Source: Nitrobacter sp035546855 (GTDB lineage: Bacteria; Pseudomonadota; Alphaproteobacteria; Rhizobiales; Xanthobacteraceae). Taken from it: a stretch of 64,000 nt of DNA. How positions within the stretch are numbered: position 1 is the first letter of the stretch; each line of letters starts with the position of its first letter. Of this stretch, positions 1 through 8,854 are shown piece after piece. The notes beneath the pieces are model-generated. The model was given only the letters and a program-made list of their open reading frames with translations. It was not told where the DNA came from and did not search any database. Made by a program: the position numbers and the translations under genes. The stretch spans positions 7,615 to 71,614 of the forward strand of contig DASZVY010000082.1 of the NCBI GenBank assembly GCA_035546855.1. Reading direction: 5' to 3'.

Positions 1-2
1 AG

Positions 3-287
3 GATCTCTATTTTGTGGCCGACGGCACCGGCGGCCACAGCTTTACCGAGACCTACGAGCAACATCAGAAGAACGTCGCCAGGTTGCGCAGCCTGGAAAA
101 GCAGATCCAGAACGACACGGTCGAGCCCGAGGAAACCCCTGCGGCCGCTGCGCCGGCTGCGGGAGATGCCGGAGCGACGGGGGCCGCGGCTCCCGCGCCG
201 CCGCCCGCCAAGCCCGCTCACCAGAAGCGGTCCCGCCCGGCGAAGCAGGGCGCGCTGCGGCCGTCCCACCACGTGGCGGCGCAATAG
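3..287 (+). CDS. mltG: MltG-type endolytic transglycosylase, C-terminal end (5' truncated by window)
   Basis: Only about 94 C-terminal codons are visible; the frame is open from the window edge to a TAG at 285-287. The first residues contain YFVADGTGGHSF, which matches the end of the YceG/MltG lytic transglycosylase domain. A 50-residue Ala/Pro-rich basic tail follows, as is common in rhizobial copies. MltG is an inner-membrane enzyme that cuts nascent peptidoglycan strands. Its place just upstream of yicC-gmk is the usual order in Bradyrhizobiaceae. The catalytic Glu lies outside the window, so the call rests on the tail motif and the context. Confidence 0.72.
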   Translation, partial: DLYFVADGTGGHSFTETYEQHQKNVARLRSLEKQIQNDTVEPEETPAAAAPAAGDAGATGAAAPAPPPAKPAHQKRSRPAKQGALRPSHHVAAQ

Positions 288-464
288 GCTCGATCGATGG
301 CCGCTGCCGGATCATCGCCGGCATGTTTTCCGATCGTTCTGCGTGCCTGACATTCGCAAAGGCTCTCGCTGAAACCGGATGCGAATGTTAAAACCTGAGG
401 ACCACCACGAGCCGCCGGTTCGTTCCGCGAATCTTTTTCTGACCGTTTTGGAGACCACGACGCG

Positions 465-1352
465 ATGGCGCTGTCGAGTATGACCGGCTTTGCGCGAAGC
501 CATGGCACCTGCGGACCATATGCGTTCGAATGGGAATTGAAATCAGTCAACGCCAAGGGCTTCGACCTGCGGCTGCGGTTGCCGCCGGGATGGGATGATA
601 TCGAGGCACCGGCGCGCAAGCGCGCGGCGGACGTTCTGTCGCGCGGCACCGTCTACGCCAACCTGACGGTCAAGCGGACGAACGCCGCATCCGTGGTTCG
701 CATCAACCAGGACGTGCTGGCCTCGGTGCTGAAGGTTGCCGCCGAGATTTCCGGCAAGGTTGACGCGGTGGCGCCGAGCGTCGACGGCCTGCTGGGGATC
801 AAGGGCGTATTGGAGGTGACGGAGCCGGAAACCGACGAAGCCGAGGAGCAGGCAGCGAAGGCCGCCGCGGTCACCGCTTTCGAACAGGCGCTGCGCGATC
901 TCGTCGATATGCGCAAGCGTGAGGGCGCGGCGCTTGGCCAGATCCTGTCGCAGCGGATGGACGAGATCGAGCGGCTGGCCGGCCGCGCGGAAGCTGCGCC
1001 CGGACGCAAGCCCGACGCGGTGAAGGCGAGGCTCGCAGACCAGATTGCGGCGCTGCTCGAGAGCTCGGATCGCTTCGATCCCGACCGCCTCAATCAGGAA
1101 GCGATCCTGATCGCGGCGAAAGCCGATATTCGCGAGGAACTCGATCGCATCGCTTCGCACATCGCGCAGGCGCGCGAACTGATCGGCAAGGGCGGCGCGA
1201 TCGGGCGGCGACTCGATTTCCTCGCGCAGGAGTTCAACCGCGAGGTCAACACCTGTTGCTCGAAATCCAACGATCTCGAATTGACCAACATTGGTCTCGA
1301 GATGAAAAACGTGGTCGAACAGTTTCGCGAACAGGTTCAGAATCTGGAGTGA
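465..1352 (+). CDS. yicC: YicC/YloC family endoribonuclease
   Basis: This 295-residue protein begins with the family hallmark MALSSMTGFAR and ends with the conserved DUF1732 block (about 205-295), which includes GRRLDFLAQEFNREVNT and SKSNDLELT. YicC-family proteins act as endoribonucleases on structured RNA; the E. coli member is linked to small-RNA turnover. The length matches the family (about 290). The ATG at 465 is preceded by GGAG. Only 3 nt separate its stop from gmk, so the two genes are almost certainly co-transcribed, an arrangement conserved in many bacteria. Confidence 0.93.
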   Translation: MALSSMTGFARSHGTCGPYAFEWELKSVNAKGFDLRLRLPPGWDDIEAPARKRAADVLSRGTVYANLTVKRTNAASVVRINQDVLASVLKVAAEISGKVDAVAPSVDGLLGIKGVLEVTEPETDEAEEQAAKAAAVTAFEQALRDLVDMRKREGAALGQILSQRMDEIERLAGRAEAAPGRKPDAVKARLADQIAALLESSDRFDPDRLNQEAILIAAKADIREELDRIASHIAQARELIGKGGAIGRRLDFLAQEFNREVNTCCSKSNDLELTNIGLEMKNVVEQFREQVQNLE

Positions 1353-1355
1353 TCG

Positions 1356-2015
1356 ATGGGCGCGGAGAGTCATGGCTCGTTGGGCGTTGAGCGGCGCGGC
1401 CTGATGTTCGTGCTGTCGTCACCGTCCGGTGCCGGCAAGACGACGCTGTCGCGGCTCCTGATCGAGCGGACATCGGGATTGAGCCTGTCGGTATCCGCCA
1501 CCACGCGGCCGAAAAGGCCCGGGGAGGTCGACGGCCGCGACTACATGTTCGTCGACAAGGCCACGTTCGAGGCCATGGTCAAGCGCGACGAACTGCTGGA
1601 GTGGGCGACCGTATTCGACAACCGCTATGGCACGCCGCGCGCGCCGGTGGAGGCGGCGCTGTCGTCGGGCCGCGATGTGCTGTTCGACATCGATTGGCAG
1701 GGCACCCAGCAGTTGCGCGAAAAAGCGCGCGCCGACGTGGTGTCGGTCTTTATCCTGCCGCCGTCGGCCGGCGATCTGGAGAAGCGCCTGCACACGCGCG
1801 CGCAGGATTCGGACGAGGTGATCCGCGGGCGCATGGACCGCGCGACGCACGAGCTCAGCCACTGGGCCGAGTACGATTACATCGTCATCAACCAGGACGT
1901 CGACGAAGCCTTCGCCGAAGTTCAGTCCATTCTGAAGGCGGAGCGGCTCAAGCGCGAACGCCGCACAGGATTGACGGCGTTCGTGCGCGCACTGCAGCGC
2001 CAGCTCGAAAAATAG
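1356..2015 (+). CDS. gmk: Guanylate kinase
   Basis: This cytosolic enzyme phosphorylates GMP to GDP with ATP. The 219-residue protein has the P-loop SSPSGAGKTT at about 21-30, followed by the GMP-binding segment with TTRPKRPGEVDGRDY, and FDIDWQGTQQ near the middle. The length is typical (about 205-220). The ATG at 1356 has GGAG six bases upstream, inside the end of yicC. An internal ATG at Met17 is possible but would leave only a few residues before the P-loop. Gene order yicC-gmk supports the call. Confidence 0.96.
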   Translation: MGAESHGSLGVERRGLMFVLSSPSGAGKTTLSRLLIERTSGLSLSVSATTRPKRPGEVDGRDYMFVDKATFEAMVKRDELLEWATVFDNRYGTPRAPVEAALSSGRDVLFDIDWQGTQQLREKARADVVSVFILPPSAGDLEKRLHTRAQDSDEVIRGRMDRATHELSHWAEYDYIVINQDVDEAFAEVQSILKAERLKRERRTGLTAFVRALQRQLEK

Positions 2016-2021
2016 CCGGCG

Positions 2022-2966
2022 TTACGTCGCCGCCTCCCGAGAGGCCTTCGACAGGAGTTTCATAATGTCGCGAGACGCAGCTTCGATCTCGCGGCGGGAG
2101 CGCGGCGGCGGATTGCCACGCGGCTGCGGCTCGGGCCGATGAGGTTCGGCATCAAGGTCGCGCGGCTGCCAGGGCGCCATCGGCGCTTCGTCGCTTTCGT
2201 CCCAGATTGATTCCTGCCGGGGAACGGTACGTCGAATCCTGCGCAGGCTTCCGAATTTGATGACGCCGAATCCCAGAAGACCCGCGAAGGCGAGCGCGCC
2301 CGCGAGCCCTCCGAGCAGCATCGGCATCGAGTAGGGCGGCGCCTGCAAAGCGGCTGCCGTCACGGCGGGGATGACTGGACCCGCTTCCGCGCGCTCGCCC
2401 GACAATTGCGAATCCGGCTTCGACGCTGCAGCCTGCGAAGGAGCCGGCGTCGGGGTTGCTTGTGCGACGCTGATCGATGGATCGGGCCAGCGTGTGTTGA
2501 CGGCGGAAGTGGACGTGCCCGATGGCGGCGCTGAATTTTGTGTGGCATTGGGTGACTGTGCATCGGGCGGCGGGCTTGCTTCGGCGCCGTCGCCTGTATT
2601 GCCGGGGCTGGCCATTTCCGCACGGGCATTGGCGACTGTCGGCTGTAGCGAAGTGGCAGATGTCTGTGAGGCGGTGGCCGCAGGAGCTGCGGTGCGACTG
2701 TTTGACGGCGCTGCCGCCGCGACCTTCGGTTGTTTCGCAGCGGGAGCTTGCGCCGTCTTGCCGCGCGCGTCACCGAGATACCAGCAATGGCGCTTCGTCC
2801 CGGCTTCGATGTGATAACGCCAGTGGCGGCCCGCGGGCGTCGCGCCCTGCGGCCCCGAGAGGCAGGTATCGTCTGCATACGCGCGTTGATGAGGCGCGAT
2901 GGTGAAGAGGCTCGTGGCGAGCCAACCGGCGAGAACAAGCGACGGCAGCCGTTGCGGTCGTGACAT
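2022..2966 (-). CDS. Secreted or membrane Ala/Pro-rich protein of unknown function
   Basis: I do not recognise a family. The start is set at the ATG at 2966, which opens a clear signal peptide (MSRPQRL, a hydrophobic stretch, then AYADD); an upstream in-frame extension to 3032 lacks such logic. The 314-residue product has a short Cys/Trp-containing segment (DTCLSGPQGATPAGRHWRYH, then KRHCWYLGD) at about 33-65. A low-complexity Ala/Pro/Ser linker of about 130 residues follows, then one membrane segment around 225-250 and a charged cytoplasmic tail. The Cys/Trp motif looks like a small folded periplasmic module. The gene is convergent with gmk, with 6 bp between the stops. Confidence 0.7.
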   Translation of the reverse strand: MSRPQRLPSLVLAGWLATSLFTIAPHQRAYADDTCLSGPQGATPAGRHWRYHIEAGTKRHCWYLGDARGKTAQAPAAKQPKVAAAAPSNSRTAAPAATASQTSATSLQPTVANARAEMASPGNTGDGAEASPPPDAQSPNATQNSAPPSGTSTSAVNTRWPDPSISVAQATPTPAPSQAAASKPDSQLSGERAEAGPVIPAVTAAALQAPPYSMPMLLGGLAGALAFAGLLGFGVIKFGSLRRIRRTVPRQESIWDESDEAPMAPWQPRDLDAEPHRPEPQPRGNPPPRSRREIEAASRDIMKLLSKASREAAT

Positions 2967-3148
2967 GGTGATCCCCGAATAGTGACGCGATGAACTTCCG
3001 GGCCAATTTGTCAGGGGAAACTTGGGTCGCAATGCGCCGCAAATTCGGACGCGCGAAGGCTTAATTGGGGCTGCGGCGCGCGGCAGAATGCACGCGTCGC
3101 GCGCATCGCCCGTTCGTTATCGAATGGGCCTGGCGAGGGCTCGCGGGC

Positions 3149-3631
3149 TTATTGTTTTGTTGCCGTCCAGCGGCCGGTGCAGCCGTCCGATTGCCGGAAC
3201 GTTCCGCTGCCGTGTCGTCCCGACAGGCGTCCCACAGTCGTGATGGTGATCCCATTGCTGCTGGAAAAGCCGTGGACGGACCCATTGGGGCTAACGGTTC
3301 CCCGCGCCGTCTGCCCGATGATCTTTCCGCTCGTGACGACAACCGCATTGCTGCTGCTGCCCTGACAGGTGACGCCGACGGCGTAAACCATCCAGGCGCC
3401 GTCAAAATTTCCAGCCCCTCCGCCGCCGGCATTGCGACGGGCCGGACGGCGTGCGCGGTCATTTGACCGGTGCGTCGGCTCCGTTGTGCGCGGGGAGCTC
3501 GACCCCGAGATGGACTTTTCATCGTTGCCAATACTGCCGCCCGAACTGCCTTGCGCAAACGCGGCCGGAACGAAAACGATGGCCAGCGCCGCGAGAATGG
3601 ACGCAATCCGGAATCGAACGATAACAGTCAT
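3149..3631 (-). CDS. Small secreted FDGAW-type protein, copy 2
   Basis: The 160-residue protein has a signal peptide (about 1-26, ending AAFAQGS) and a Ser/Arg-rich linker. A C-terminal domain of about 85 residues begins NFDGAW and ends DGCTGRWTATKQ. It is a clear paralogue of the next gene upstream on the same strand (3709-4206): both share GSxGGSIGND after the signal peptide, VVVTSGK, GxGTF and DGCTGRW. Two conserved Cys (in GVTC and DGC) could form a disulfide. The function is unknown. Similar FDGAW proteins are familiar as hypothetical secreted proteins of rhizobia. Confidence 0.72.
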   Translation of the reverse strand: MTVIVRFRIASILAALAIVFVPAAFAQGSSGGSIGNDEKSISGSSSPRTTEPTHRSNDRARRPARRNAGGGGAGNFDGAWMVYAVGVTCQGSSSNAVVVTSGKIIGQTARGTVSPNGSVHGFSSSNGITITTVGRLSGRHGSGTFRQSDGCTGRWTATKQ

Positions 3632-3708
3632 GACAAACCCCCGGCTTTATCGACAGGACCGGCACGTAAGGAATCGATGCAGACGAGTTGCGCGATCGGC
3701 ATCTGCGG

Positions 3709-4206
3709 TTACTGCTTCCTGGCAGTCCAGCGGCCGGTGCAGCCGTCGGATCGCTGGAATGTCCCGGAGCCACCGCGGCCGGAAAAGCGGCCCTGACTCG
3801 TCACGCCGATGCCGTTGTAGTTTCCGTGCCCACGAACTGCACCGCTCCCGCTGACAGTGCCGCCACCGTAGTTGCCGATCAGTTTTCCACTGGTCACGAC
3901 GACGACTTCCCTGAACGTGTCGGAGCAGGTGATGCCGGCGCTCGAGATCGACCAGGCGCCGTCGAAATTCCCGCCTCCGCCACCGCTCCCGCTATGGCGG
4001 GAATGACGTGGCTCGGAACGACGCGGCTGCGGCGCGGGACGATCGGGTGAGAGGGAACGCTGCCGCGAACCCGACACGGCCTTGTCGTCGTTTCCGATGC
4101 TGCCGCCTGCGCTCCCCTGAGCAAGCGCGAGGCTGGGTAAGCAGAGAATGGCAAGGCAGGCCGAGAGCAGGGCAATTCCGGAAGGCGGCATGATGATGTT
4201 TTGCAT
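3709..4206 (-). CDS. Small secreted FDGAW-type protein, copy 1
   Basis: This is the tandem paralogue of the gene at 3149-3631. The open frame extends upstream to 4518, but that part overlaps the caspase-like gene and is not signal-like. The ATG at 4206 (MQNIIMPPSG) opens a good signal peptide ending ALAQGS and has GGAA upstream, giving 165 residues; ATG 4191 is an alternative. The mature part is an Arg/Ser-rich linker with a Gly patch, then the NFDGAW...DGCTGRWTARKQ domain with two conserved Cys. Only 22 nt separate it from the caspase-like gene upstream, so the two are likely co-transcribed. Confidence 0.72.
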   Translation of the reverse strand: MQNIIMPPSGIALLSACLAILCLPSLALAQGSAGGSIGNDDKAVSGSRQRSLSPDRPAPQPRRSEPRHSRHSGSGGGGGNFDGAWSISSAGITCSDTFREVVVVTSGKLIGNYGGGTVSGSGAVRGHGNYNGIGVTSQGRFSGRGGSGTFQRSDGCTGRWTARKQ

Positions 4207-4228
4207 AATGATGTCTGTTCCAAATCGA

Positions 4229-5593
4229 TCATTGACGTTTGTGGTCGTCGCGGCCGGGATCGTTCGCGCACACGGCATCGATGATGCGGCAGGGTTTTCC
4301 GTTCTTGCCGCACTGGTTGAGGGCGGCATCTCGCGCCGTCTGAAGCGTGTCGCGCTGGACCAGCGACCAAGAGCGGCCTGAAAATGCGAAAGCTCCGCAC
4401 TTCGCGCCGTAAAAGCTGAGTTCGACGGTGCATTTGGGTCCGCCGCATTTTGTCCGGGCATCCTCGACGGCGGCCCTCCGCGACACCTGATCCCATGAAA
4501 TTCCCCAGCGGTTGGCATCGGGATCGAAGATGATCGAGCCCCACGGCTTCAGGTCGTCCATCTTGCGCAGTCGCATCAGCACGCCTTGGGTGGGTTCGCC
4601 ATTTGGCGTCATGCGGGTCTTTTGCTGGAATTGCATGATCGCGACCCGCATGCCGTTCTTGCTGTCGATCGGCCCGGGATCGAAATTGTGCTCGTAGAGC
4701 CGGTCACTCAGTTCATGCAGCAGGGCCGGATCCCTGATCGGGATTCTGTCCGGGTTGGGACGCAGCGTATCGGTCAGTCGCGCCTCCTGCGTCGGTGCGG
4801 TGGTCGCATCGGCTGGCGGCACGAAATAGAACGTGCCATCGATGGGCGATGATGACACCCATGGCTGCTGCGCGCCATTGGTGGCCCGTTTCACGGCGAG
4901 GCCGACCTGATTGAAGGTTTGAAAGATGTCGAGGCCCGCCTCGCGAACGGTTGCTGCCAATGCCCTGGTGTAAGGGCTGTGACCATCCAGACCGTCCTGC
5001 GCGACGCTGCCGGGCTGGGTGGCGTAAGAGATCAATGTACCCTCGGGCGCGCGCATCTGCGCGAGGCCGCCGCCAGCGGCCCGCAAGCCACGGCCGCCGA
5101 ACGGATTGTTCCGGCATGCATCCAGGATCACCAGATTGAGTTTGGTGCCGGATCCCTGCATCTGCCGCAGCACGACGTTGACGTCGACCATCTGGAAATC
5201 GACATCCGCTTCGCGGGTCGGATTGGCGCTGACGGGGACGAGATAGTTCGAGCCGCTGACCTGCACGCCATGACCGGCATAGTAAAAGAGCGCGACGTCC
5301 GCGCCCTGGATCCGGCGTCCGAACGTCTGGATCGCGATGTCGAGGGCAGGCTTGTCGAGGTCGAGTTCGGCCTTGCCGTCGATCAGCGTGAAGCCGAGGC
5401 TTTTGAGCGTCTCCGCCATCAGGGCGGCGTCATTCTTCGGATTGTCGAGTTGGGGGATGTTGCGGTAGGCGGAATTGCCGATGACCAGCGCAACGCGCTT
5501 TTCGGCCATGGCGGGTCGGACGGACAAAACCGTCAGCAGACCAAGCAATGCGAAAAAGACAAAACGACGAAAATCGATAAAGAGCCGACGCAT
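4229..5593 (-). CDS. Secreted caspase-like (peptidase C14) protein with PG-binding-like and DUF4189-like regions
   Basis: The 454-residue product starts at the ATG at 5593, which opens a signal peptide ending AMAEKRVALVIGN. The open frame runs on to 6028 but there overlaps the alcohol dehydrogenase gene. The caspase fold is clear: VALVIGNSAY, then the catalytic His in YYAGHG (His108) and the catalytic Cys in LDACRNNPF (Cys160). Residues about 310-380 resemble a peptidoglycan-binding helical repeat. The Cys-rich C-terminus (about 385-450) resembles DUF4189. Such metacaspase-like secreted proteins are frequent in rhizobia; their substrates are unknown. Its neighbours downstream are two secreted FDGAW proteins. 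Confidence 0.85.
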   Translation of the reverse strand: MRRLFIDFRRFVFFALLGLLTVLSVRPAMAEKRVALVIGNSAYRNIPQLDNPKNDAALMAETLKSLGFTLIDGKAELDLDKPALDIAIQTFGRRIQGADVALFYYAGHGVQVSGSNYLVPVSANPTREADVDFQMVDVNVVLRQMQGSGTKLNLVILDACRNNPFGGRGLRAAGGGLAQMRAPEGTLISYATQPGSVAQDGLDGHSPYTRALAATVREAGLDIFQTFNQVGLAVKRATNGAQQPWVSSSPIDGTFYFVPPADATTAPTQEARLTDTLRPNPDRIPIRDPALLHELSDRLYEHNFDPGPIDSKNGMRVAIMQFQQKTRMTPNGEPTQGVLMRLRKMDDLKPWGSIIFDPDANRWGISWDQVSRRAAVEDARTKCGGPKCTVELSFYGAKCGAFAFSGRSWSLVQRDTLQTARDAALNQCGKNGKPCRIIDAVCANDPGRDDHKRQ

Positions 5594-5756
5594 CCCCAAT
5601 GCATCCTGCCTGAATATCGCCGTCAATTTATCAGCCAAAAGCGAGCCGGGGAAGCCGCCCGATGCGTGACAATGTCGCCCCTGGAGCGGGACGAGGAAAG
5701 TGTGGAGCGGTTTTCCGTCCGCATCCCGCCCTAAGATATTAGAATCGACCACGTTC

Positions 5757-5787
5757 ATGATTTTGGATCGATTCGATCCGAAATCAT
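5757..5787. repeat. 31-bp near-perfect palindrome between adh and the caspase-like gene
   Basis: The left arm ATGATTTTGGATCGA pairs with the right arm 15 bp wide with one mismatch and a one-base centre. It lies about 165 bp upstream of the caspase-like start and 46 bp beyond the adh stop. There is no T-run on either strand, so an intrinsic terminator is unlikely. An operator or an RNA hairpin is possible. Confidence 0.55.
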
Positions 5788-5832
5788 CGTGATCCAGGAT
5801 GCCGCACGGCAACGTCCGGGGGAGTGGGGCTG

Positions 5833-6891
5833 TCAGTTCTTGAACATGATGCGGCCGACCACCTTGCCCGCCCGCAACTGATCGATCCATTTCTGCGCTT
5901 CGCTCATGGGTTCTTCGGTCATGGGCGTCGGCGCGATCTTGCCGGCGCGCGCCAGCGCCATCAGTTCGTGTGCTTCCGCGAGCGTGCCAACCATGAAACC
6001 CTCGATGGTCATCCGCTTGTAGATCCACTGCACCATCGGCAGGTTGAAGTTGCCGCCCATCAGGCCGGACACCACGATCTTGCCGCCGCGAGCGAGGGCC
6101 GAGACCGCGAAATTCATCGATTTCTCGTTGCCTGCGAAATCGACGATGTTGTCAAAGCCGCCATCATTCTCCTTGACGATGCGCTTCACGATATCGGCTT
6201 CCGACGGATCGTAGGCGATTGTCGCGCCGTTCTTCAGCGCCGTCTCTCGCGCCGCCGGATTGAGATCGGCAACAGCGATGTTCTGCTTGAACATGGCCTT
6301 GGCGAAGGCGAGTCCCATCATGCCGACGCCGCCGAGCCCGATCAGCAGCAGGTTGCGCTGTCGGGGACGGTCGACCAGGCGCTTGAGCGCGCCGTAGGCG
6401 GTGACGCCGGAGCACATCAGGGTCGCCGCCATGTTGATGGGCAAGGGATCGTAGTCGAGCAGATACTTCGCGTCCGGCACCAGGACATGGGTGGCGAAAC
6501 CGCCGTCGATCGAGACGCCGAGGAAGCGGTTCTTGACGCAGAGGTTCTCATCGCCCGCGAGGCAGTCCCGGCATTGGCCGCAGCCGATCCACGGAAACAC
6601 GGCCTTCTTTTTCCCAATGAGGTCTTTCGGTGCATCGGGGCCGACGTCGTCGACGACGCCGGCGATCTCATGGCCGAGCGTGAACGGAAGCGTCATGCCC
6701 CGCGTCGTGTCGAGCCGCTTGCCGTTGCCGAGATCGGCATAGCCGTCCTGGATGTGAAGATCGGAGTGGCAGAGTCCACAGCGTTCGATCCGCACCAGGA
6801 CTTCGCGTCCCTGCGGCTTCGGCGTCTCGACGACGGTTTCGCACAACGGCGCATCGAACTTGACCAGCGATTGGCGGCGCATCATCGGCAT
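5833..6891 (-). CDS. Zinc-dependent alcohol dehydrogenase (MDR family)
   Basis: This is a 352-residue medium-chain dehydrogenase. It has catalytic-zinc residues in CGLCHSD (about 38-44), GHEIAGVV with the conserved His-Glu, and the structural-zinc cluster CGQCRDCLAGDENLC. The NAD-binding motif LIGLGGVGMMG lies near residue 183. It oxidises an alcohol to an aldehyde or ketone with NAD(P); the exact substrate cannot be read from the sequence. AGGAG seven bases before the ATG at 6891 fixes the start. The gene lies 14 nt downstream of rsmA and is probably the last gene of the lpt-surA-pdxA-rsmA transcription unit. Confidence 0.88.
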   Translation of the reverse strand: MPMMRRQSLVKFDAPLCETVVETPKPQGREVLVRIERCGLCHSDLHIQDGYADLGNGKRLDTTRGMTLPFTLGHEIAGVVDDVGPDAPKDLIGKKKAVFPWIGCGQCRDCLAGDENLCVKNRFLGVSIDGGFATHVLVPDAKYLLDYDPLPINMAATLMCSGVTAYGALKRLVDRPRQRNLLLIGLGGVGMMGLAFAKAMFKQNIAVADLNPAARETALKNGATIAYDPSEADIVKRIVKENDGGFDNIVDFAGNEKSMNFAVSALARGGKIVVSGLMGGNFNLPMVQWIYKRMTIEGFMVGTLAEAHELMALARAGKIAPTPMTEEPMSEAQKWIDQLRAGKVVGRIMFKN

Positions 6892-6905
6892 GGGGGACTC
6901 CTCGG

Positions 6906-7769
6906 TTACATCTCGTTTTTCTGGCCGCGTATATCCGCCAATTTGCGCGCCATGGCAACAAAGCCCGACACCGGAATGGTTTCGGCGCGCCGTGTCGGGT
7001 CGACACCCGCCGCTGCCGTCAGAAGCGCAGGATCGGCAGGCAGTGATTTGAGGCTCTGCCGCAGCATCTTGCGGCGCTGCCCGAAGGCAGCCCCGGCGAC
7101 CTGTTCGAGCAGTCTCCGATCGCAGGGATCGGGTGCCTCGCGCGGGACCAGCCGCACCACGGACGAGGTGACCTGCGGTTGCGGCACAAAGGCCGCTGGC
7201 GAGATGTCGAACAGAATTTTCGTTTCTGCGCGCCAGTTCGACAGCACGCCGAGGCGTCCATAGGCTTCTTCGTTATCGCGGGCGACGATGCGCTCGGCAA
7301 CCTCGCGCTGAAACATCAGCACCATCATGTCGTACCACGGCGGCCAGGGCTCGATGCTGAGCCAATCGATCAACAGCGCGGTCGCGATGTTGTAGGGCAG
7401 GTTGGCGACGATCTTTGCGCGGGCGGAGCCAAGTAACGGGCGCGGATCGAACCGGGTTGCGTCCGCGTTGACAATGCGCAGGCGGCCGGGATAGCGATCT
7501 GCGATTTCCTGGAGAGGCCCCAGGGCGCGTTCGTCACGCTCGATGGCGATCACCTCGCGCGCGCCCATGGCGAGGAGGGCGCGGGTCAACCCGCCCGGCC
7601 CGGGGCCCACCTCGATAACGGTGGCGCTCTCAAGGGGACCGGCGGCGCGTGCAATCCGCGCCGTCAAATTGAGATCGAGAAGAAAGTTCTGACCGAGCGA
7701 TTTGCGGGCCGACAGAGCGTGACGCTTGATGACGTCGCGCAGCGGCGGCAGATCGTCGATGGCGCTCAT
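6906..7769 (-). CDS. rsmA: 16S rRNA (adenine1518/1519-N6)-dimethyltransferase
   Basis: The 287-residue protein dimethylates two adjacent adenosines in the 3' hairpin of 16S rRNA during 30S assembly, using S-adenosylmethionine. It has the family start KRHALSARKSLGQNFLLD, the SAM motif EVGPGPGGLTRALL, and the catalytic NLPYNIAT near residue 125. Its ATG overlaps the pdxA stop (ATGA, 7766-7769), so translation is probably coupled. The pdxA-rsmA pairing is conserved across proteobacteria. Confidence 0.96.
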   Translation of the reverse strand: MSAIDDLPPLRDVIKRHALSARKSLGQNFLLDLNLTARIARAAGPLESATVIEVGPGPGGLTRALLAMGAREVIAIERDERALGPLQEIADRYPGRLRIVNADATRFDPRPLLGSARAKIVANLPYNIATALLIDWLSIEPWPPWYDMMVLMFQREVAERIVARDNEEAYGRLGVLSNWRAETKILFDISPAAFVPQPQVTSSVVRLVPREAPDPCDRRLLEQVAGAAFGQRRKMLRQSLKSLPADPALLTAAAGVDPTRRAETIPVSGFVAMARKLADIRGQKNEM

Positions 7770-8773
7770 GACGCCGCTGCCATCCGAGCGGCAAGCCGCA
7801 GCGCCGCGATCAGGCTCGACGGATTGGCCTTGCCGGTGCCGGCGATGTCGAACGCAGTCCCGTGGTCGGGCGAGGTGCGGATAAACGGCAGGCCCAGCGT
7901 GACATTGACGGCTTCGTCGAAGGCGAGTGTCTTGGCCGGAATGAGCGCCTGATCGTGATACATGCAGATCGCGCAGTCGTAGGTCTTGCGTGCGCTTGCG
8001 TGAAACATGGTGTCGGCGGGCAACGGTCCCCTGACATCGAGACCTTCGTTGCGCAGCGTTGCAATTGCCGGCGCGACGATGCGCTGGTCCTCTGTCCCGA
8101 GCGAACCGTCCTCGCCCGCATGCGGATTGAGCCCGGAGACCGCGATACGCGGCTGCGGAATTCCGAAACGCGAGCGGAAGTCGGCGGCAACGATGCGCAC
8201 GGTGTCCACGATCAATTCACTGGTCAGGCTTGCGATCGCGTCGCGCAGCGACAGATGAATCGTGACCGGCACGACGGCAAGCGCCGCGGACCACAGCAGC
8301 ATGACCGGAAGTGGGGGCTTGCCGTCGGCTGCCGCGAGTTCGGCGAGGAATTCGGTATGACCGGGATGACTGAAGCCTGCGCGATAGAGCACGCTTTTTG
8401 CGATGGGATTGGTGACGATCGCGGCCGCGCGTCCGGCAATGACATCCGCGACGCCCTGGCGGATCGAGCCAATCGCCAGTGGAGCGCTGGTCGCATCGGG
8501 ATAGCCGGGCTTGGCCGTGGCCGTCAGACCCATGGGGACAATCGGGAGCGCGGTTGCGAACAATCCGGTTGCGGTTTCGGGTTGCGCCTCTGCCGTTGCA
8601 ACCTTGACGCCGAGCACGCACGCGCGCTCCGCGATGTGATCGGGGTCGCCGATGAGATAGAACGGTGGAACGGTTTCGCGGGTGCGTGCGAGCCATGCGG
8701 CGATCGCGATATCGGGGCCGATGCCGGCCGGTTCCCCGTAAGTCAGCGCAAGGGGACTCATGGAGGACGTCAT
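7766..8773 (-). CDS. pdxA: 4-hydroxythreonine-4-phosphate dehydrogenase
   Basis: PdxA oxidises 4-phosphohydroxy-L-threonine in the DXP-dependent vitamin B6 pathway. The protein begins PLALTYGEPAGIGPDI, the family signature, and carries metal-ligand His regions such as FSHPGHTEFLAEL and SGLNPHAGEDG. The ATG at 8773 gives 335 residues, the normal size; a GTG at 8797 would add eight residues. It overlaps rsmA by 4 nt and follows surA, the order found in E. coli and rhizobia. Confidence 0.95.
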   Translation of the reverse strand: MTSSMSPLALTYGEPAGIGPDIAIAAWLARTRETVPPFYLIGDPDHIAERACVLGVKVATAEAQPETATGLFATALPIVPMGLTATAKPGYPDATSAPLAIGSIRQGVADVIAGRAAAIVTNPIAKSVLYRAGFSHPGHTEFLAELAAADGKPPLPVMLLWSAALAVVPVTIHLSLRDAIASLTSELIVDTVRIVAADFRSRFGIPQPRIAVSGLNPHAGEDGSLGTEDQRIVAPAIATLRNEGLDVRGPLPADTMFHASARKTYDCAICMYHDQALIPAKTLAFDEAVNVTLGLPFIRTSPDHGTAFDIAGTGKANPSSLIAALRLAARMAAAS

Positions 8774-8854
8774 GAGTGGATGTCCCGGCGTCTCCACCGA
8801 ATGACCGTGCGAGAGGCGAGACTGTTATGGTCCCATCCGTCCACTTGAGAGGTC

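Noticed and set aside
351..388. Hairpin ACATTCGC / GCGAATGT after mltG as a terminator
   Set aside because: The loop is 22 nt and the stem is only 8 bp, with no clear T-run.
543..1373. 276-codon minus-strand frame over yicC
   Set aside because: Antisense shadow of a well-recognised gene; no signal or motif.
5594..6028. N-terminal extension of the caspase-like frame
   Set aside because: It overlaps the alcohol dehydrogenase gene and lacks a signal peptide; the ATG at 5593 opens one.
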